A DNA stretch of 64,000 nucleotides from an uncultured Acetatifactor sp. (GCA_947630715.1 CANRIP010000005.1:35050-99049); one strand, 5' to 3'; counted from the first letter of the stretch, positions 17,659 through 27,473 are shown. A program made the numbers and translations. The notes: generated by a model from the letters alone, not told the origin.

Positions 17659-17793
17659 CCTGTGAAGGGGCGTGGGGCGGCCAAGGATGCCGGGAAGGGA
17701 TGGCGCCGCATGTTTTTCAGCCTGGGAGGGGCCCAAGCGGCGGTTTGGCGGTTCGGGCGCGGATCCGGAGGGCGCGGCAGAGAGGAGATTGTT

Positions 17794-20205
17794 ATGACGG
17801 CACTTTACAACCATCATGAGGTGGAAAACAAATGGCAGACGATCTGGGATGAGGAAAAGGCGTTCCGCACGTCGGACGATCATTCCAAACCCAAATATTA
17901 CGCTTTGGTGGAATTTCCCTATCCCTCGGGACAGGGGCTGCATGTGGGACACCCAAGGCCGTATACGGCTTTGGATATCGTGGCGAGAAAGCGCAGGATG
18001 CAGGGCTATAATGTGCTGTATCCCATGGGATGGGACGCTTTCGGCCTTCCCACGGAAAACTACGCCATCAAGAATCATATCCATCCCAGAATTGTGACAA
18101 AGAACAATGTGGAGCGGTTTAGAAATCAGCTTCATGCGCTGGGATATTCCTTTGACTGGGAAAGAGAAGTCAACACCACGGATCCGGAGTATTACAAATG
18201 GACCCAGTGGATCTTTTTAAAGCTGTTCAAGGCGGGGCTGGCTTACAAGTCCGAAATGCCTATTAACTGGTGTACCTCCTGCAAGGTGGGGCTTGCCAAC
18301 GAGGAAGTGGTCAACGGCGTATGCGAGCGCTGCGGCTCTCCAGTGGTCCGCAGGGTCAAGAGCCAGTGGATGCTCAAAATCACAGAGTATGCGGATAAGC
18401 TGATCCAGGGGCTGGACACGGTGGACTATATTGAACGGGTCAAGGTTTCCCAGAGAAACTGGATTGGAAAATCCCAGGGCGCGGAGGTGGATTTTGCCAT
18501 CACGGGCAAGGAGGATAAGCTGCGGATTTATACCACCCGCCCCGACACGCTGTTTGGAGTCACTTACATGGTAGTGTCCCCGGAGCATCCCATGATTGAG
18601 AAATACAAGGATGAGATTTCCAATTACAGCCAGTTGGCGGAGTACCGGGAACAGGCCGCCAGAAAATCCGATTTTGAGCGGACGGAATTAGCCAAGGACA
18701 AAACGGGCGTACAGATCCAGGGACTGACGGCCACAAACCCCGTTAACGGCAGCGAAATTCCGATCTGGGTTTCCGATTATGTGCTGATGACATACGGAAC
18801 CGGCGCAATTATGGCGGTTCCCGCCCACGATGAAAGGGACTGGGATTTTGCCAAGAAATTTCATCTGCCGATCATTGAGGTGGTGGCCGGCAGCCCTGTG
18901 AGCGTACAGGAGCAGGTTTATACCGACGTGGCCACAGGCACCCTGGTTCATTCCGGTTTCCTCGACGGCCTTTCCGTGGAGGAAGCCAAGAAGAAGATCA
19001 CGGAATATCTGGAGGAAAAGGGGATCGGCCACAGCAAAACCAATTTTAAACTCAGAGACTGGGTGTTTTCCAGACAGCGTTACTGGGGAGAGCCGATTCC
19101 CATTGTCCATTGCCCCAAATGCGGCTATGTGCCAATCGACGAGAGCGAACTGCCCCTGATGCTTCCGGAGGTGGAGAGCTATGAACCCACGGATAACGGG
19201 GAATCCCCTCTTGCGGCCATGGAGGAATGGGTGAACACCACCTGCCCCTGCTGTAAGGGACCGGCTAAGAGGGAGACCGATACCATGCCCCAGTGGGCCG
19301 GGTCTTCCTGGTATTTCCTCCGTTACACGGATCCTCACAACAAAGAGGCGCTTGCCAGCAGGGAGGCGCTGGAATACTGGCTGCCTGTGGACTGGTACAA
19401 CGGGGGAATGGAGCATACCACCCTGCACCTTTTGTATTCCAGGTTCTGGCACCGGTTTTTGTACGACCAGGGATATGTGCCCTGCCCGGAGCCTTATCAA
19501 AAGCGCACCAGCCACGGCATGATTCTGGGCTCCAACGGCGAGAAGATGTCAAAATCCAGGGGGAACGTGGTCAATCCGGATGATATTGTCCGGGATTACG
19601 GCGCGGATACGCTGCGCACCTATGAAATGTTTATCGGCGCGTTTGATCTGAGCGCGTCCTGGAGCGAGGACGGAGTCAAGGGATGCAGAAGATTCCTGGA
19701 GAGGGTATGGAAACTGCAGGATATTCTCACCCAGGAGGAAGGGTACAGCAAGGATCTGGAAACCAGAATGCACCAGACCATCAAGAAAGTGTCCTCGGAT
19801 TACGAAAACCTGAAATACAATACCGCCATCGCGGCTATGATGTCTCTGCTCAACGATTTTTATAAAAAGAACGGGGTCACCCGGGGAGAGTACAAAACGC
19901 TGCTGACCCTGTTAAATCCCGTGGCGCCCCACATCACCGAAGAATTATGGCAGACCGCCGGGTTTGAGGGCAGGCTGTACCAGACTTCCTGGCCGGAGTA
20001 TGACGAAGAAAAAACCCAGGAAAGCACGGTGGAAATCGGCGTCCAAGTCAACGGGAAAATGCGGGCGGCGGTTGTGGTTCAAAAGGATGAGGAAAAGGAA
20101 CAGGTGCTCCAGGCGGCCAGACAGGCCCTGGGAGATAAGCTGAGCGGGACCGTGGTAAAGGAAATCTATGTTCCCGGACGGCTGGTCAATTTTGTGGTCA
20201 AATAA
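17794..20205 (+). CDS. leuS: Leucyl-tRNA synthetase (803 aa)
   Basis: Class Ia synthetase that charges tRNA-Leu. The HIGH-type motif appears as HVGH in [19 protein letters not shown] (about residues 40-58). The CP1 editing domain (about 225-415) contains the [14 protein letters not shown] threonine-rich site and [18 protein letters not shown] is present as [16 protein letters not shown] near residue 585, and the anticodon-binding and C-terminal domains follow ([11 protein letters not shown]). Length is normal. The start ATG at 17794 follows AGAGGAG (17781-17787). Upstream in-frame codons from 17641 belong to the leader and are rejected. Confidence 0.95.
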   Translation: MTALYNHHEVENKWQTIWDEEKAFRTSDDHSKPKYYALVEFPYPSGQGLHVGHPRPYTALDIVARKRRMQGYNVLYPMGWDAFGLPTENYAIKNHIHPRIVTKNNVERFRNQLHALGYSFDWEREVNTTDPEYYKWTQWIFLKLFKAGLAYKSEMPINWCTSCKVGLANEEVVNGVCERCGSPVVRRVKSQWMLKITEYADKLIQGLDTVDYIERVKVSQRNWIGKSQGAEVDFAITGKEDKLRIYTTRPDTLFGVTYMVVSPEHPMIEKYKDEISNYSQLAEYREQAARKSDFERTELAKDKTGVQIQGLTATNPVNGSEIPIWVSDYVLMTYGTGAIMAVPAHDERDWDFAKKFHLPIIEVVAGSPVSVQEQVYTDVATGTLVHSGFLDGLSVEEAKKKITEYLEEKGIGHSKTNFKLRDWVFSRQRYWGEPIPIVHCPKCGYVPIDESELPLMLPEVESYEPTDNGESPLAAMEEWVNTTCPCCKGPAKRETDTMPQWAGSSWYFLRYTDPHNKEALASREALEYWLPVDWYNGGMEHTTLHLLYSRFWHRFLYDQGYVPCPEPYQKRTSHGMILGSNGEKMSKSRGNVVNPDDIVRDYGADTLRTYEMFIGAFDLSASWSEDGVKGCRRFLERVWKLQDILTQEEGYSKDLETRMHQTIKKVSSDYENLKYNTAIAAMMSLLNDFYKKNGVTRGEYKTLLTLLNPVAPHITEELWQTAGFEGRLYQTSWPEYDEEKTQESTVEIGVQVNGKMRAAVVVQKDEEKEQVLQAARQALGDKLSGTVVKEIYVPGRLVNFVVK

Positions 20206-20250
20206 AAAACAAACATCACAGGTGACGGATATCTGGAAACGTCCAAGGAG

Positions 20251-20290
20251 ACGGCTCTGAAGACGGGGATCCCCCGGTCTTCGGAGCCGT
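20251..20290. terminator. Hairpin between convergent leuS and 20306-20593
   Basis: ACGGCTC (20251-20257) pairs with GAGCCGT (20284-20290), and an inner GAAGACnGGG/CCCnGGTCTTC helix extends it. TTTGG follows on the plus strand. A bidirectional terminator is likely. Confidence 0.6.
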
Positions 20291-20305
20291 TTGGCTTCCC
20301 GGAAA

Positions 20306-20593
20306 TTATCTGGGAATTTCTTTTGCCTTTTGCAGAATGTTGTCGATCTGCTTTTGTTCCTCCTCGCTGCTGTGGCTGCGGATGGCGGCCACGGCGGCTC
20401 CCATTTCCTGGGGAGTGAAGGACAGTTTTTCCTGTCTGGCCCTGTTCATCAGGGGAAGGAGGGAGGCCATCAGCGCCTGTCTGCTTTTTCCCTGGCTTTC
20501 CGCAAAGACTTGTTTTAAAAATTCCAGTTTTTTCTCCGGAATGTCCTTTACAAGCGGGTCATCCATCCAGGCGGGTCTGTTCTGATCTTCCAT
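20306..20593 (-). CDS. Unrecognised small protein (95 aa)
   Basis: I do not recognise a family. The sequence is soluble and highly charged, starts MEDQNRPAWMDDPLVKDIPE, and looks all-helical, with two predicted helices rich in Lys/Glu/Gln (KLEFLKQVFAESQGKSRQALMASLLPLMNRA and EEEQKQIDNILQKAKEI regions). The ATG at 20593 is chosen because GGAG ends 6 nt upstream; an ATG at 20599 directly abuts that GGAG and a TTG at 20632 lacks a site. It lies about 75 bp downstream of the 185-aa gene on the same strand, so the two probably form an operon. An adaptor or assembly role is only a guess. Confidence 0.65.
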   Translation of the reverse strand: MEDQNRPAWMDDPLVKDIPEKKLEFLKQVFAESQGKSRQALMASLLPLMNRARQEKLSFTPQEMGAAVAAIRSHSSEEEQKQIDNILQKAKEIPR

Positions 20594-20668
20594 TTTCATC
20601 TCCAATCTGCGCTGTTTATCGGCGCATAACAAGTTTGTGTCAGGCGGGGCTTTGCCGGGTGTGGCGGC

Positions 20669-21226
20669 TTAGGAACCGTCCTCCGGCCGGAAATTCTGAA
20701 ACATCTGGAGCATCTGAAGGATCGCGTCCGCATCCGGCATCCCCGAAACGCCGCCCAATCCCGGCCCGTCCGATCCCGGGGAAGCGGTTCCGGCGTCTGT
20801 GAAGGGCCCCATCCCTTCCGGAAACATCTCCTTGAACAGATCCGCCATGGCCATGATTTCCCGGATGCGTCCAAAGCTTGTCAGTAAGTTTTTCATGCTT
20901 TGGATCCGTGCGCATTCTTCGGAGGTTCCAAAGGGCATCAGCTCATCCAGAAGCGAAACCACCCCGTCCAGATTTCCTTCGCCGGAGCCCATGGCTTGAA
21001 AAAAGGCGGGGGTCAGGATGGGGGAACGGTCTGAAAAGACGGGGGCGTTGGGGAAATCCCGGGCCCGCCGGAGGGCATATCGAAACTCGGACAGCTTGAT
21101 ATAGACCGCAAGGCCGTTTTGCTGCTCCGGGGCAAGGTAGGAGAGGAATACCTTCATCATCTGAATATGATTGTTGGTCAGTGTTTTGTCGAATGCCGCG
21201 ACTGTTTCCTTTCCTTTTTCCACCAT
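20669..21226 (-). CDS. Unrecognised helical protein with Gly/Pro linker (185 aa)
   Basis: No family recognised. The protein has a helical N-terminal part (residues 1-65; NNHIQMMKVFLSYLAPEQQNGLAVYIK), a middle helical region (about 85-140; SMKNLLTSFGRIREIMAMADLFKEMFPEG), a Gly/Pro/Ser-rich linker (about 141-165) and a short Met/Gln-rich tail (DADAILQMLQMFQNFRP). There is no signal peptide or membrane segment. The modular layout of helices plus a flexible linker and terminal helix suggests a protein-interaction scaffold, but this is inference. It is followed on the same strand by the 95-aa gene. Start ATG 21226 has a rather distant GGAAGGG site. Confidence 0.65.
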   Translation of the reverse strand: MVEKGKETVAAFDKTLTNNHIQMMKVFLSYLAPEQQNGLAVYIKLSEFRYALRRARDFPNAPVFSDRSPILTPAFFQAMGSGEGNLDGVVSLLDELMPFGTSEECARIQSMKNLLTSFGRIREIMAMADLFKEMFPEGMGPFTDAGTASPGSDGPGLGGVSGMPDADAILQMLQMFQNFRPEDGS

Positions 21227-21324
21227 GGCAAATCAAACCCTTCCTGCCGGACGTTCACGGCCTGGCTGTTTTATCCTATGATTTTGTATCTGAACTTATG
21301 TTTGTCCGTTTTGGCCCGCCGCCC

Positions 21325-21346
21325 GGCGGGTCCCGAGGGACCCGCC
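21325..21346. terminator. GC-rich perfect hairpin between two minus-strand genes
   Basis: GGCGGGTCCC pairs with GGGACCCGCC with a 2-nt GA gap. It lies just past the stop of the 92-aa gene and could end its transcript, though no T-run follows on the minus strand. Confidence 0.5.
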
Positions 21347-21370
21347 TGACGGAGAGCATACAGATGGGCT

Positions 21371-21649
21371 TTAGTTGTTGCAGCCGCAGCCGTTGCCGCC
21401 GCAGACACTGGAGAGCAGAAGGATGATGATCAGCCAGTCACAGCAGCTTCCGCCGTTGTTGAACAGGCTGATGCCGTTGTTGCAGCCACAGCCGCAGCCG
21501 TTGCCGCTTCTGCCGAACCCATTGCCGTTGAGGAAGAACAGCAGGATCAGAATCCAGATCCAGCTAGAGCATCCTCCGTTGCTGTTAGCGGTGTTTACGC
21601 CGTTGCAGGAATCGTTGCATCCGCAGTTGGTAGCAGTCAAATCGCTCAT
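21371..21649 (-). CDS. Cys/Gly/Asn-rich small protein, HCB-13 (chorion high-cysteine)-like (92 aa)
   Basis: Low-complexity protein with Cys-Gly-Asn runs (SGNGCGCGCNN, CGGNGCGCNN) and two hydrophobic stretches (WIWILILLFFL and DWLIIILLLSSV). Small proteins of this composition in Firmicutes are commonly labelled chorion class high-cysteine HCB protein 13 and are suspected spore-coat or envelope components; no activity is established. The start ATG at 21649 sits 8 nt after GGAGG on the minus strand; a further upstream in-frame ATG is not used. A TTGACA box lies on the minus strand at 21704-21699, but the matching -10 is weak. The gene is divergent from the sortase operon. Confidence 0.7.
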   Translation of the reverse strand: MSDLTATNCGCNDSCNGVNTANSNGGCSSWIWILILLFFLNGNGFGRSGNGCGCGCNNGISLFNNGGSCCDWLIIILLLSSVCGGNGCGCNN

Positions 21650-21766
21650 AATGATATCCTCCATGGATTATTTATGGTTTATTGTATGCGCCGCTGCCTG
21701 TCAATGTTTCATGGGGCCGCATAAATTTATCCGGGCGCAGGGAACCCCCAAAAAACCTGAAAACGC

Positions 21767-21795
21767 TTGAAGAAAGAAGGAGTTTGTGATAGTAT
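21767..21795 (+). promoter_or_regulatory. Probable promoter of the sortase operon
   Basis: TTGAAG (21767-21772), 17-bp spacer, TAGTAT (21790-21795), about 25 bp before the sortase start. Confidence 0.5.
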
Positions 21796-21820
21796 GACTG
21801 TGGGAAGGTTTTGACGGATT

Positions 21821-22903
21821 ATGACGCAGACTGACTACACAGTGGAGGGCCGGCATTTTCGGACAAAGGTGGATTATGCCAGAGCCGTACATGATAAGCA
21901 GATCATGGATCGGCTTCGCAGGGAAACCGATCTGACGGACCGCAGGCAGCTAGAAAGGCTGAAACGGGATTTAAAAGACGGGAAATATAAATTTTTCACT
22001 CTGCTGGGAGAGGACTTTCTGGAGGAAGTGGAGGAATACATCCTGGACGCCTCCGGCAGAAGCGGAAAGAAACTGGAGGCGTACGCCCGCGCAGAGCTGG
22101 AAAAGCGGGAAAGGCGCCGAAGGATTTCCGTGCTTGCCTTTAGTCTGGCGGCGGCGGTCTGCCTGGGGTATCTGGGAATTTATTCCTGGCATGCCAAACA
22201 TTCGGACAGCGCCTATGACCAGTTGAGCAAGCGTCTGGAGGACGAGGAGGCGGAAACCTACGGGGAGACGCCGGTTCCCACGGCGCAGTTTACGCTGGAC
22301 GAAAAGCAGGCGCCCGGAGAAGTGCTGGAGAAATTTAAAAATTTATTAAATCAGTACGAAGGGCTAATCGGCTGGATTCAAATTGACGATACAAATATAG
22401 ATTACCCTGTCATGCAGACTGACGACAACGAGTATTATCTCACCCATAATACAGAGGGGGAATATGACAGGAACGGATCGATTTTTCTGGATAAGGACTG
22501 CGACATTCAAAAGCCCAGCATGAACCTGATCCTGTACGGACATCACATGCGAAGCGGCAGGATGTTTGCGGGGCTTGAAAATTATGAAAAAAAGGCTTAC
22601 TGGGAGAAACATCCCGTCATAGAGTTTGACACGATCTATGAGGAAGCGGAATGGGAGGTTATGTATGTGTTCCGTTCCCATGTGTTCAGCCAGGAAGAAA
22701 TAGCATTCAAGTATTATCAGTTTATTGACGCAAACAGTGAACAGGAATTTGAGTCCAACATGCAGGAGATGGCGAATATGTCCCTGTACGATACGGGCGT
22801 AACGGCCCGGTACGGCGATCAACTGCTGACCCTGTCCACCTGCGATTATGAAGAAAAAAACGGACGTTTTGTGGTAGTGGCGAAAAAAGTCGCAAAGGAG
22901 TAG
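21821..22903 (+). CDS. srtB: Class B sortase (360 aa)
   Basis: Membrane-anchored cysteine transpeptidase that attaches surface proteins to peptidoglycan or to each other. The sortase B-type catalytic set is visible: His in NLILYGHHMRSG, Cys in LLTLSTCDYEEKNGR, and Arg in NGRFVVVAKK at the end. The N-terminus is unusual in carrying ~100 charged, helical cytoplasmic residues (KVDYARAVHDKQIMDRL...) before a single membrane helix (about 104-124, VLAFSLAAAVCLGYLGIY). The next gene, starting 5 bp later, encodes a large BspA-like protein with a TPKTGD C-terminal sorting signal, the likely substrate. Confidence 0.92.
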   Translation: MTQTDYTVEGRHFRTKVDYARAVHDKQIMDRLRRETDLTDRRQLERLKRDLKDGKYKFFTLLGEDFLEEVEEYILDASGRSGKKLEAYARAELEKRERRRRISVLAFSLAAAVCLGYLGIYSWHAKHSDSAYDQLSKRLEDEEAETYGETPVPTAQFTLDEKQAPGEVLEKFKNLLNQYEGLIGWIQIDDTNIDYPVMQTDDNEYYLTHNTEGEYDRNGSIFLDKDCDIQKPSMNLILYGHHMRSGRMFAGLENYEKKAYWEKHPVIEFDTIYEEAEWEVMYVFRSHVFSQEEIAFKYYQFIDANSEQEFESNMQEMANMSLYDTGVTARYGDQLLTLSTCDYEEKNGRFVVVAKKVAKE

Positions 22904-22907
22904 AACA

Positions 22908-25900
22908 ATGGCTGGTACGGAAATGAAAAAGACAGGCAAGAGGGAGAAACCGAAGACGGGCAGACGGTTAAAGAGATCCGTCCGGAAAACGCTGGGAGCG
23001 CTGTTCCTTGCGTCCGCCATCGCCGTGGCGGCGATTCCCACGGACGGGCTGAAAGCCCAGAGCACAACCGCCAATGACGTGGACTGGGGCACCCTGGAAA
23101 AGAACATGGGGAAGGATGTCAGCGGTATCCCGGAGGTGCAGAAGGGAGAAATGATCTATACCACCGGAGACGGAACGTTCCAGTTCGCTTATGTGCAGCC
23201 CCAGGGCTCCGGCAACAACGTGGCCGTGATCCTGGGCTATGATAAGGACGGCTCCCTGCCTAACGGAGAGCTGGAGATTCCCAACACCGTAAACGCCTAC
23301 GCCAGAAGAACCGGTAACCTGGGAACCGGGAACGGATATACCGCCATCAATAAAAAGGGCAATTTCCTTTACTATAAGGAGGACAGACAGGAGCAGCAGA
23401 CGGATGAAGTCACCGGCGAGCCGAAATGGCAGGACGAAGACAAAACCGTTCCGCTGATGCACACCGTATCCTATTATTATCCCTGCGATTACGATAGGTT
23501 AAACGAATGGTTTTACGAGGCCGGAAATCCCGGCACGGAACGGGATCTGAAGGATTTTTATTACTATAATGAGGATTCCGACATAAACCATGAGCACCCC
23601 ATCCAGACCACCCTGACGGACGATCAGTGGATTAAAAACATTGCGGTCCGCTATATCGGCAACCAGTATCTGAGTGAGAAATCGGACGGATCGGGCTGGG
23701 AGGTGGCCGGCACGGTGGACTTTTCCAACAAGGATACCGCGGGCTGTTTTGCCCAGGCCGGCAATATCGTAACCCTGAAGGTGGGCGACGAGCTGAGCGG
23801 CATCGGCGATTACGCCTTTTACGGCTGCACCAACTTAAGCAGCATCCGCCTGAACAACGGCCTGAATACCATCGGTGTGGGCGCGTTTGCTCAGTGTATC
23901 AATATGAGCCGCGCGGACATCGACGTACATTCCCAGGTGAAGGTGATCGGCGACTATGCTTTTTATTATTGCCGGGCACTGGGATCCTTTACCGTACCCA
24001 ACCAGGTGAGCCGGATCGGCAATTCCGCCTTTGAAAACTGCGAATCCCTGACCACCTTTGGGATGGGGGTCATAGGCCCGGACGGCACCGAGGAAAACGG
24101 GCTGTTGAACAGCCTGGGAGCGAGAGTGTTCCGAAACTGCTCCAGCCTGAGGAATATCTGCTTTAAGAGCCAGTTTACGGAGGAAATTCCTCTTTCCACC
24201 TTTGAAAACTGCAGTTCCTTGGAGTATATCGAGGTTTCCAATAATCTGGTTAATTTTAAGGCGGACAGTTGCACCTTTGAGATGTTTAAAAGCCAGGTGC
24301 TGCCTACCTTTTACTTTAAGGGGCCCAAGGACGGGGCGCTGCATAAGACCGCAACGGACAATCAGGTGGCGTACAGCTATTTTGATAACGCTCTGCAAAA
24401 GGACGTCTATGAATTAACCATCACGGAAGATGGGGGACGAAAGATTGTATACCGGGTGGACGATGACGACAATCTGGTTTACTGCGGCAGCGGAGACGGC
24501 AATCCCAAGCTGCCGGAGACGGTGACCCTGCCGGAAACCATCGGGCCCAACCATATCAGCGTGATCGATACCAAGACGTTCCAGAACAAGTGCGAGCTGA
24601 CCAGCATTACGATTCCCTCCTCGATTCTCCGGATTGATCCGGAGGCTTTCAAGGGATGCCATAACCTGAAGTGGGTATTTTTTAACAATCCGAACAGCGA
24701 GCTGACCATCGGAGCCCATGCCTTTTTGACGCAGGAGAAAATCTGCGGTGATGTTTTGGAGGAACAGCCCGAGCTGAACTTTGTGGGGCCGATCTCTTAC
24801 AGCTCGGAGCCCTTTGACTATGCGATGCGCAGGGAGGAAACCATCGACAACGGCGATCAGCCTACCACCTATATCACCTATTACAGCGGCTGGCCTTCCC
24901 ATTTGAAGGTGCAGTATAATCCGGTGAAAGATGAAAATGAGCTGATCGATTATCCCACGCTGTCCGGACTTGTGGATTATAATACCTCCACTTACAAGTA
25001 TCTGACGGAGGAACAGGCCGCGGCCATGTCCTCCGCGCTCACCAAGTATAAAGCGAATTTGGCGGCCCCCGGCCGGGAGATTCTCACAACCAACGAACAA
25101 GCGGCCATCGATGCCGCGCTGAATCTGGTGCTCCCGGAAGGAATCGAAAGCTTTAAGGAAAATCTGTTCGTGGAAAAGGAACAGGAGGAGCTGACGGCGG
25201 GAGATAAGAAAATTACGGCTGCCAGTTTGCAGGAAATAGACGATTACGCCTTTAAGGGGCACAAGAACCTGGTACAGATCGATCTGACCGATTCCACCAC
25301 GTCCATCGGCACTCACGCGTTTGAGGGATGCAGTAAGCTCAGCATCGTCAATCTGCCCGGAACGGTGGAAAAGCTGGGAACCCGTCCCTTTGCGGGATGT
25401 TCCTCGCTGGCCAATGTCAGTTTCGGAGGCGGCCCCTATTTTGTCTGCGACGGCGGCATTGTGTATGAACTGGACGGCTCCGGCGCAAAGGATAAGCTGG
25501 TAGAACTGCTGGAGGGAAGAAAGAGCTCGGTGGTTTTGGCCAAGGAGACGGAGGGCATTTCACAGGTGTATCCGGAAGCGTTTATGGGGACGCAGGTGCT
25601 TCAGGTGGATCTGGGGAACTCCAGGATCAGCGTAGTGCCTGAGAAAGCGTTTGCGGACACTTCCCACCTTGCCATCGTCACCCTTCCCAGGACAATGGAC
25701 AGCGGAAGAATCGAAACCAGCGCGTTCCAGAACAGCAGCGTGGAAATTCTGACGATTCCGGGAAAATACGTCAACGTGACGGAGAAATCCTTCAGCGATG
25801 CGGAAGGGGGCAATGTGGCTCCTCATTTTGACGACGGCTCCCTGATGATTATCTGCGAAGAAGACAGCATGGCGCAGCAGTTTGCGATCCAGAATGATCT

Positions 25901-27467
25901 TCAGTATTCCAATCAGGCGCCGGAAATCTATTACAAAGTGAATTTCTATTACTATGACGACGACAGGGTGGCCCATCAGATCGGCGACACCCAGGAGGTG
26001 CAGGTAGGACAGAGCGCCGTGGAGCCGGAGCTGCCTCCGGAGGCGTTAAAGGAGGGTTATACCTTCGACGGATGGCTGCCGGATACCTGGCAGGCGGTAA
26101 CGGGGCCTGTGGACACCTATGCGCAGTTTGTGCAGAACGCGGCGGTGAAATACACGGTGATTTTTCAGGACGATGACGGCCGGGAGCTGAGCAGGCAGAC
26201 CGTGGAAAAGGGCGGTTCCGCCGTAGTGCCTCAGAATCCTGTGAAAAGCGGTTATATTTTCCTGGGGTGGGTATTGTCCGGCGGCGACGGTTCCTTTGTC
26301 ACCTCCCTTGCCAATGTGCAGGCGGATATGACCTTGCTGGCCCGGTACCGGCTGGCGCAGTCGGGTGAAGACGATGGGACGGACGGTTCCGAGTCCCCGG
26401 GAACGTCGGGCACTCCGGGCGCGTCGGGAACCCCTGGCGCATCTGGCACCCCGGGAGCCTCTGGGACTCCCGGCGCATCGGGAACCCCTGGCGCCTCAGG
26501 CACTCCCGGCGCCTCTGGCACTCCTGGCGCCTCAGGCACTCCGGGAACAGGCAGCAATACGTTTTACACCCTGACGGTTCAAAACGGCAGCGGTTCCGGC
26601 AGTTATCTGGCGGGAGCGCAGCCGGTGATCATCGCCAACGATCCCGCCAGCGGTCAGGCGTTCGATTACTGGTCCGTCAGTCCTTCGGATGTCAAGATCG
26701 CAAGCACGGTTTTGTCCGCATCCGTCATCACCATGCCGGCAAAGGATGTGACGGTGACGGCCCATTATAAGGCGGCGTCCTCCGGCGGCGGTTCCGGGTC
26801 CGGCAGCACGGGCAGCGGAAACAATAACAGAAGGCCCAACGGTACGCTGCAAAATACCTCGGATGGCGGCACCACGGTGGTGATCGACAAAAACGGTCTT
26901 TCCAATACGGGCGTCGTGTCGGTTACCGTCAACGGATCCTCCGACGATTTCACGGTTAAGATTTCGGAATCCGCGGAGGCCACGGAAGCAGCGCTGCGCG
27001 CTTTGATGGCGGAGTACGGTGACAACCTGGAGAATATCAAATACTTCCCCATGGACATTTCGCTGTATGATTCCACGGGAACCAATAAGATTACGGATAC
27101 TACGGGGCTTTCGGTCAGCATTACGCTGCCTCTGCCGGATTCTCTGATCGCCTACGCGGGCAATAACAGAGTGGCCGGAGTGGTGAACGAACGGCTGGAC
27201 CGCCTGTCCGCTAAATTTACCACGATTCAGGGCGTATCCTGCGTGACCTTTACGGCGGAGCATTTTTCACCCTATGTCATTTATGTGGATCTGGGGAATC
27301 TTTCCTCCGGACTGGTATCGGACGAGACGCCCAAGACGGGAGATTTCCTGCACCCGAAATGGTTCCTCGCCATCGCTCTTGCCTGCCTGTCCTTTGTATT
27401 CTTTATGCAGAAGGATACGCCGGACAATAAGAAAAAACAAAAGGTGAAAGTCAGAACCGGAAAATAG
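22908..27467 (+). CDS. Large BspA-like leucine-rich-repeat surface protein with sorting signal (1519 aa)
   Basis: Predicted cell-wall-anchored adhesin. Order of parts: a signal peptide (about residues 1-50, basic region then ALFLASAIAVAAIPT); a unique N-terminal domain; BspA/LRR_5-type repeats (about 290-480, 540-610 and 770-960, e.g. IGDYAFYGCTNLSSIRLNNG); InlB B-type repeats (about 1020-1150, YTFDGWLPDTW and YIFLGWVLSG); a collagen-like (GTPGAS)n stretch (about 1165-1215); a divergent InlB-like repeat; and a C-terminal domain ending TPKTGD, a hydrophobic helix and a Lys-rich tail. This is a sortase substrate architecture, and a sortase gene lies directly upstream. Start ATG 22908 after AAAGGAG. 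The ligand is unknown. Confidence 0.88.
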   Translation: MAGTEMKKTGKREKPKTGRRLKRSVRKTLGALFLASAIAVAAIPTDGLKAQSTTANDVDWGTLEKNMGKDVSGIPEVQKGEMIYTTGDGTFQFAYVQPQGSGNNVAVILGYDKDGSLPNGELEIPNTVNAYARRTGNLGTGNGYTAINKKGNFLYYKEDRQEQQTDEVTGEPKWQDEDKTVPLMHTVSYYYPCDYDRLNEWFYEAGNPGTERDLKDFYYYNEDSDINHEHPIQTTLTDDQWIKNIAVRYIGNQYLSEKSDGSGWEVAGTVDFSNKDTAGCFAQAGNIVTLKVGDELSGIGDYAFYGCTNLSSIRLNNGLNTIGVGAFAQCINMSRADIDVHSQVKVIGDYAFYYCRALGSFTVPNQVSRIGNSAFENCESLTTFGMGVIGPDGTEENGLLNSLGARVFRNCSSLRNICFKSQFTEEIPLSTFENCSSLEYIEVSNNLVNFKADSCTFEMFKSQVLPTFYFKGPKDGALHKTATDNQVAYSYFDNALQKDVYELTITEDGGRKIVYRVDDDDNLVYCGSGDGNPKLPETVTLPETIGPNHISVIDTKTFQNKCELTSITIPSSILRIDPEAFKGCHNLKWVFFNNPNSELTIGAHAFLTQEKICGDVLEEQPELNFVGPISYSSEPFDYAMRREETIDNGDQPTTYITYYSGWPSHLKVQYNPVKDENELIDYPTLSGLVDYNTSTYKYLTEEQAAAMSSALTKYKANLAAPGREILTTNEQAAIDAALNLVLPEGIESFKENLFVEKEQEELTAGDKKITAASLQEIDDYAFKGHKNLVQIDLTDSTTSIGTHAFEGCSKLSIVNLPGTVEKLGTRPFAGCSSLANVSFGGGPYFVCDGGIVYELDGSGAKDKLVELLEGRKSSVVLAKETEGISQVYPEAFMGTQVLQVDLGNSRISVVPEKAFADTSHLAIVTLPRTMDSGRIETSAFQNSSVEILTIPGKYVNVTEKSFSDAEGGNVAPHFDDGSLMIICEEDSMAQQFAIQNDLQYSNQAPEIYYKVNFYYYDDDRVAHQIGDTQEVQVGQSAVEPELPPEALKEGYTFDGWLPDTWQAVTGPVDTYAQFVQNAAVKYTVIFQDDDGRELSRQTVEKGGSAVVPQNPVKSGYIFLGWVLSGGDGSFVTSLANVQADMTLLARYRLAQSGEDDGTDGSESPGTSGTPGASGTPGASGTPGASGTPGASGTPGASGTPGASGTPGASGTPGTGSNTFYTLTVQNGSGSGSYLAGAQPVIIANDPASGQAFDYWSVSPSDVKIASTVLSASVITMPAKDVTVTAHYKAASSGGGSGSGSTGSGNNNRRPNGTLQNTSDGGTTVVIDKNGLSNTGVVSVTVNGSSDDFTVKISESAEATEAALRALMAEYGDNLENIKYFPMDISLYDSTGTNKITDTTGLSVSITLPLPDSLIAYAGNNRVAGVVNERLDRLSAKFTTIQGVSCVTFTAEHFSPYVIYVDLGNLSSGLVSDETPKTGDFLHPKWFLAIALACLSFVFFMQKDTPDNKKKQKVKVRTGK
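26398..26547 (+). repeat. Coding 18-nt repeats for a collagen-like Gly-Thr-Pro/Gly-Ala-Ser stretch
   Basis: About eight GTPGAS hexapeptides give an uninterrupted Gly-X-Y pattern of about 16 triplets. Units differ mainly at synonymous third positions (GGC/GGA/GGG, ACT/ACC, CCG/CCT/CCC). This favours selection on the protein over recent DNA slippage. Confidence 0.8.
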
Positions 27468-27473
27468 ATTGGG

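Larger units (their letters stand above)
17409..17793 (+). promoter_or_regulatory. 385-bp gap: EF-G terminator-like hairpin, direct repeats, leuS promoter and leader
   Basis: No gene is supportable. A 9-bp hairpin GACGCCGCC/GGCGGCGTC (17431-17439/17455-17463) follows the EF-G gene without a T-run. Two 23-nt imperfect direct repeats (17482-17504 and 17505-17527, ATGCAGGAA...CCGGC.GTA) come next. A 16-nt exact repeat, ATCCTATCCGGCGGCG, occurs at 17446-17461 and again at 17583-17598 inside the leuS leader. The promoter and T-box-like leader are listed separately. Confidence 0.7.
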
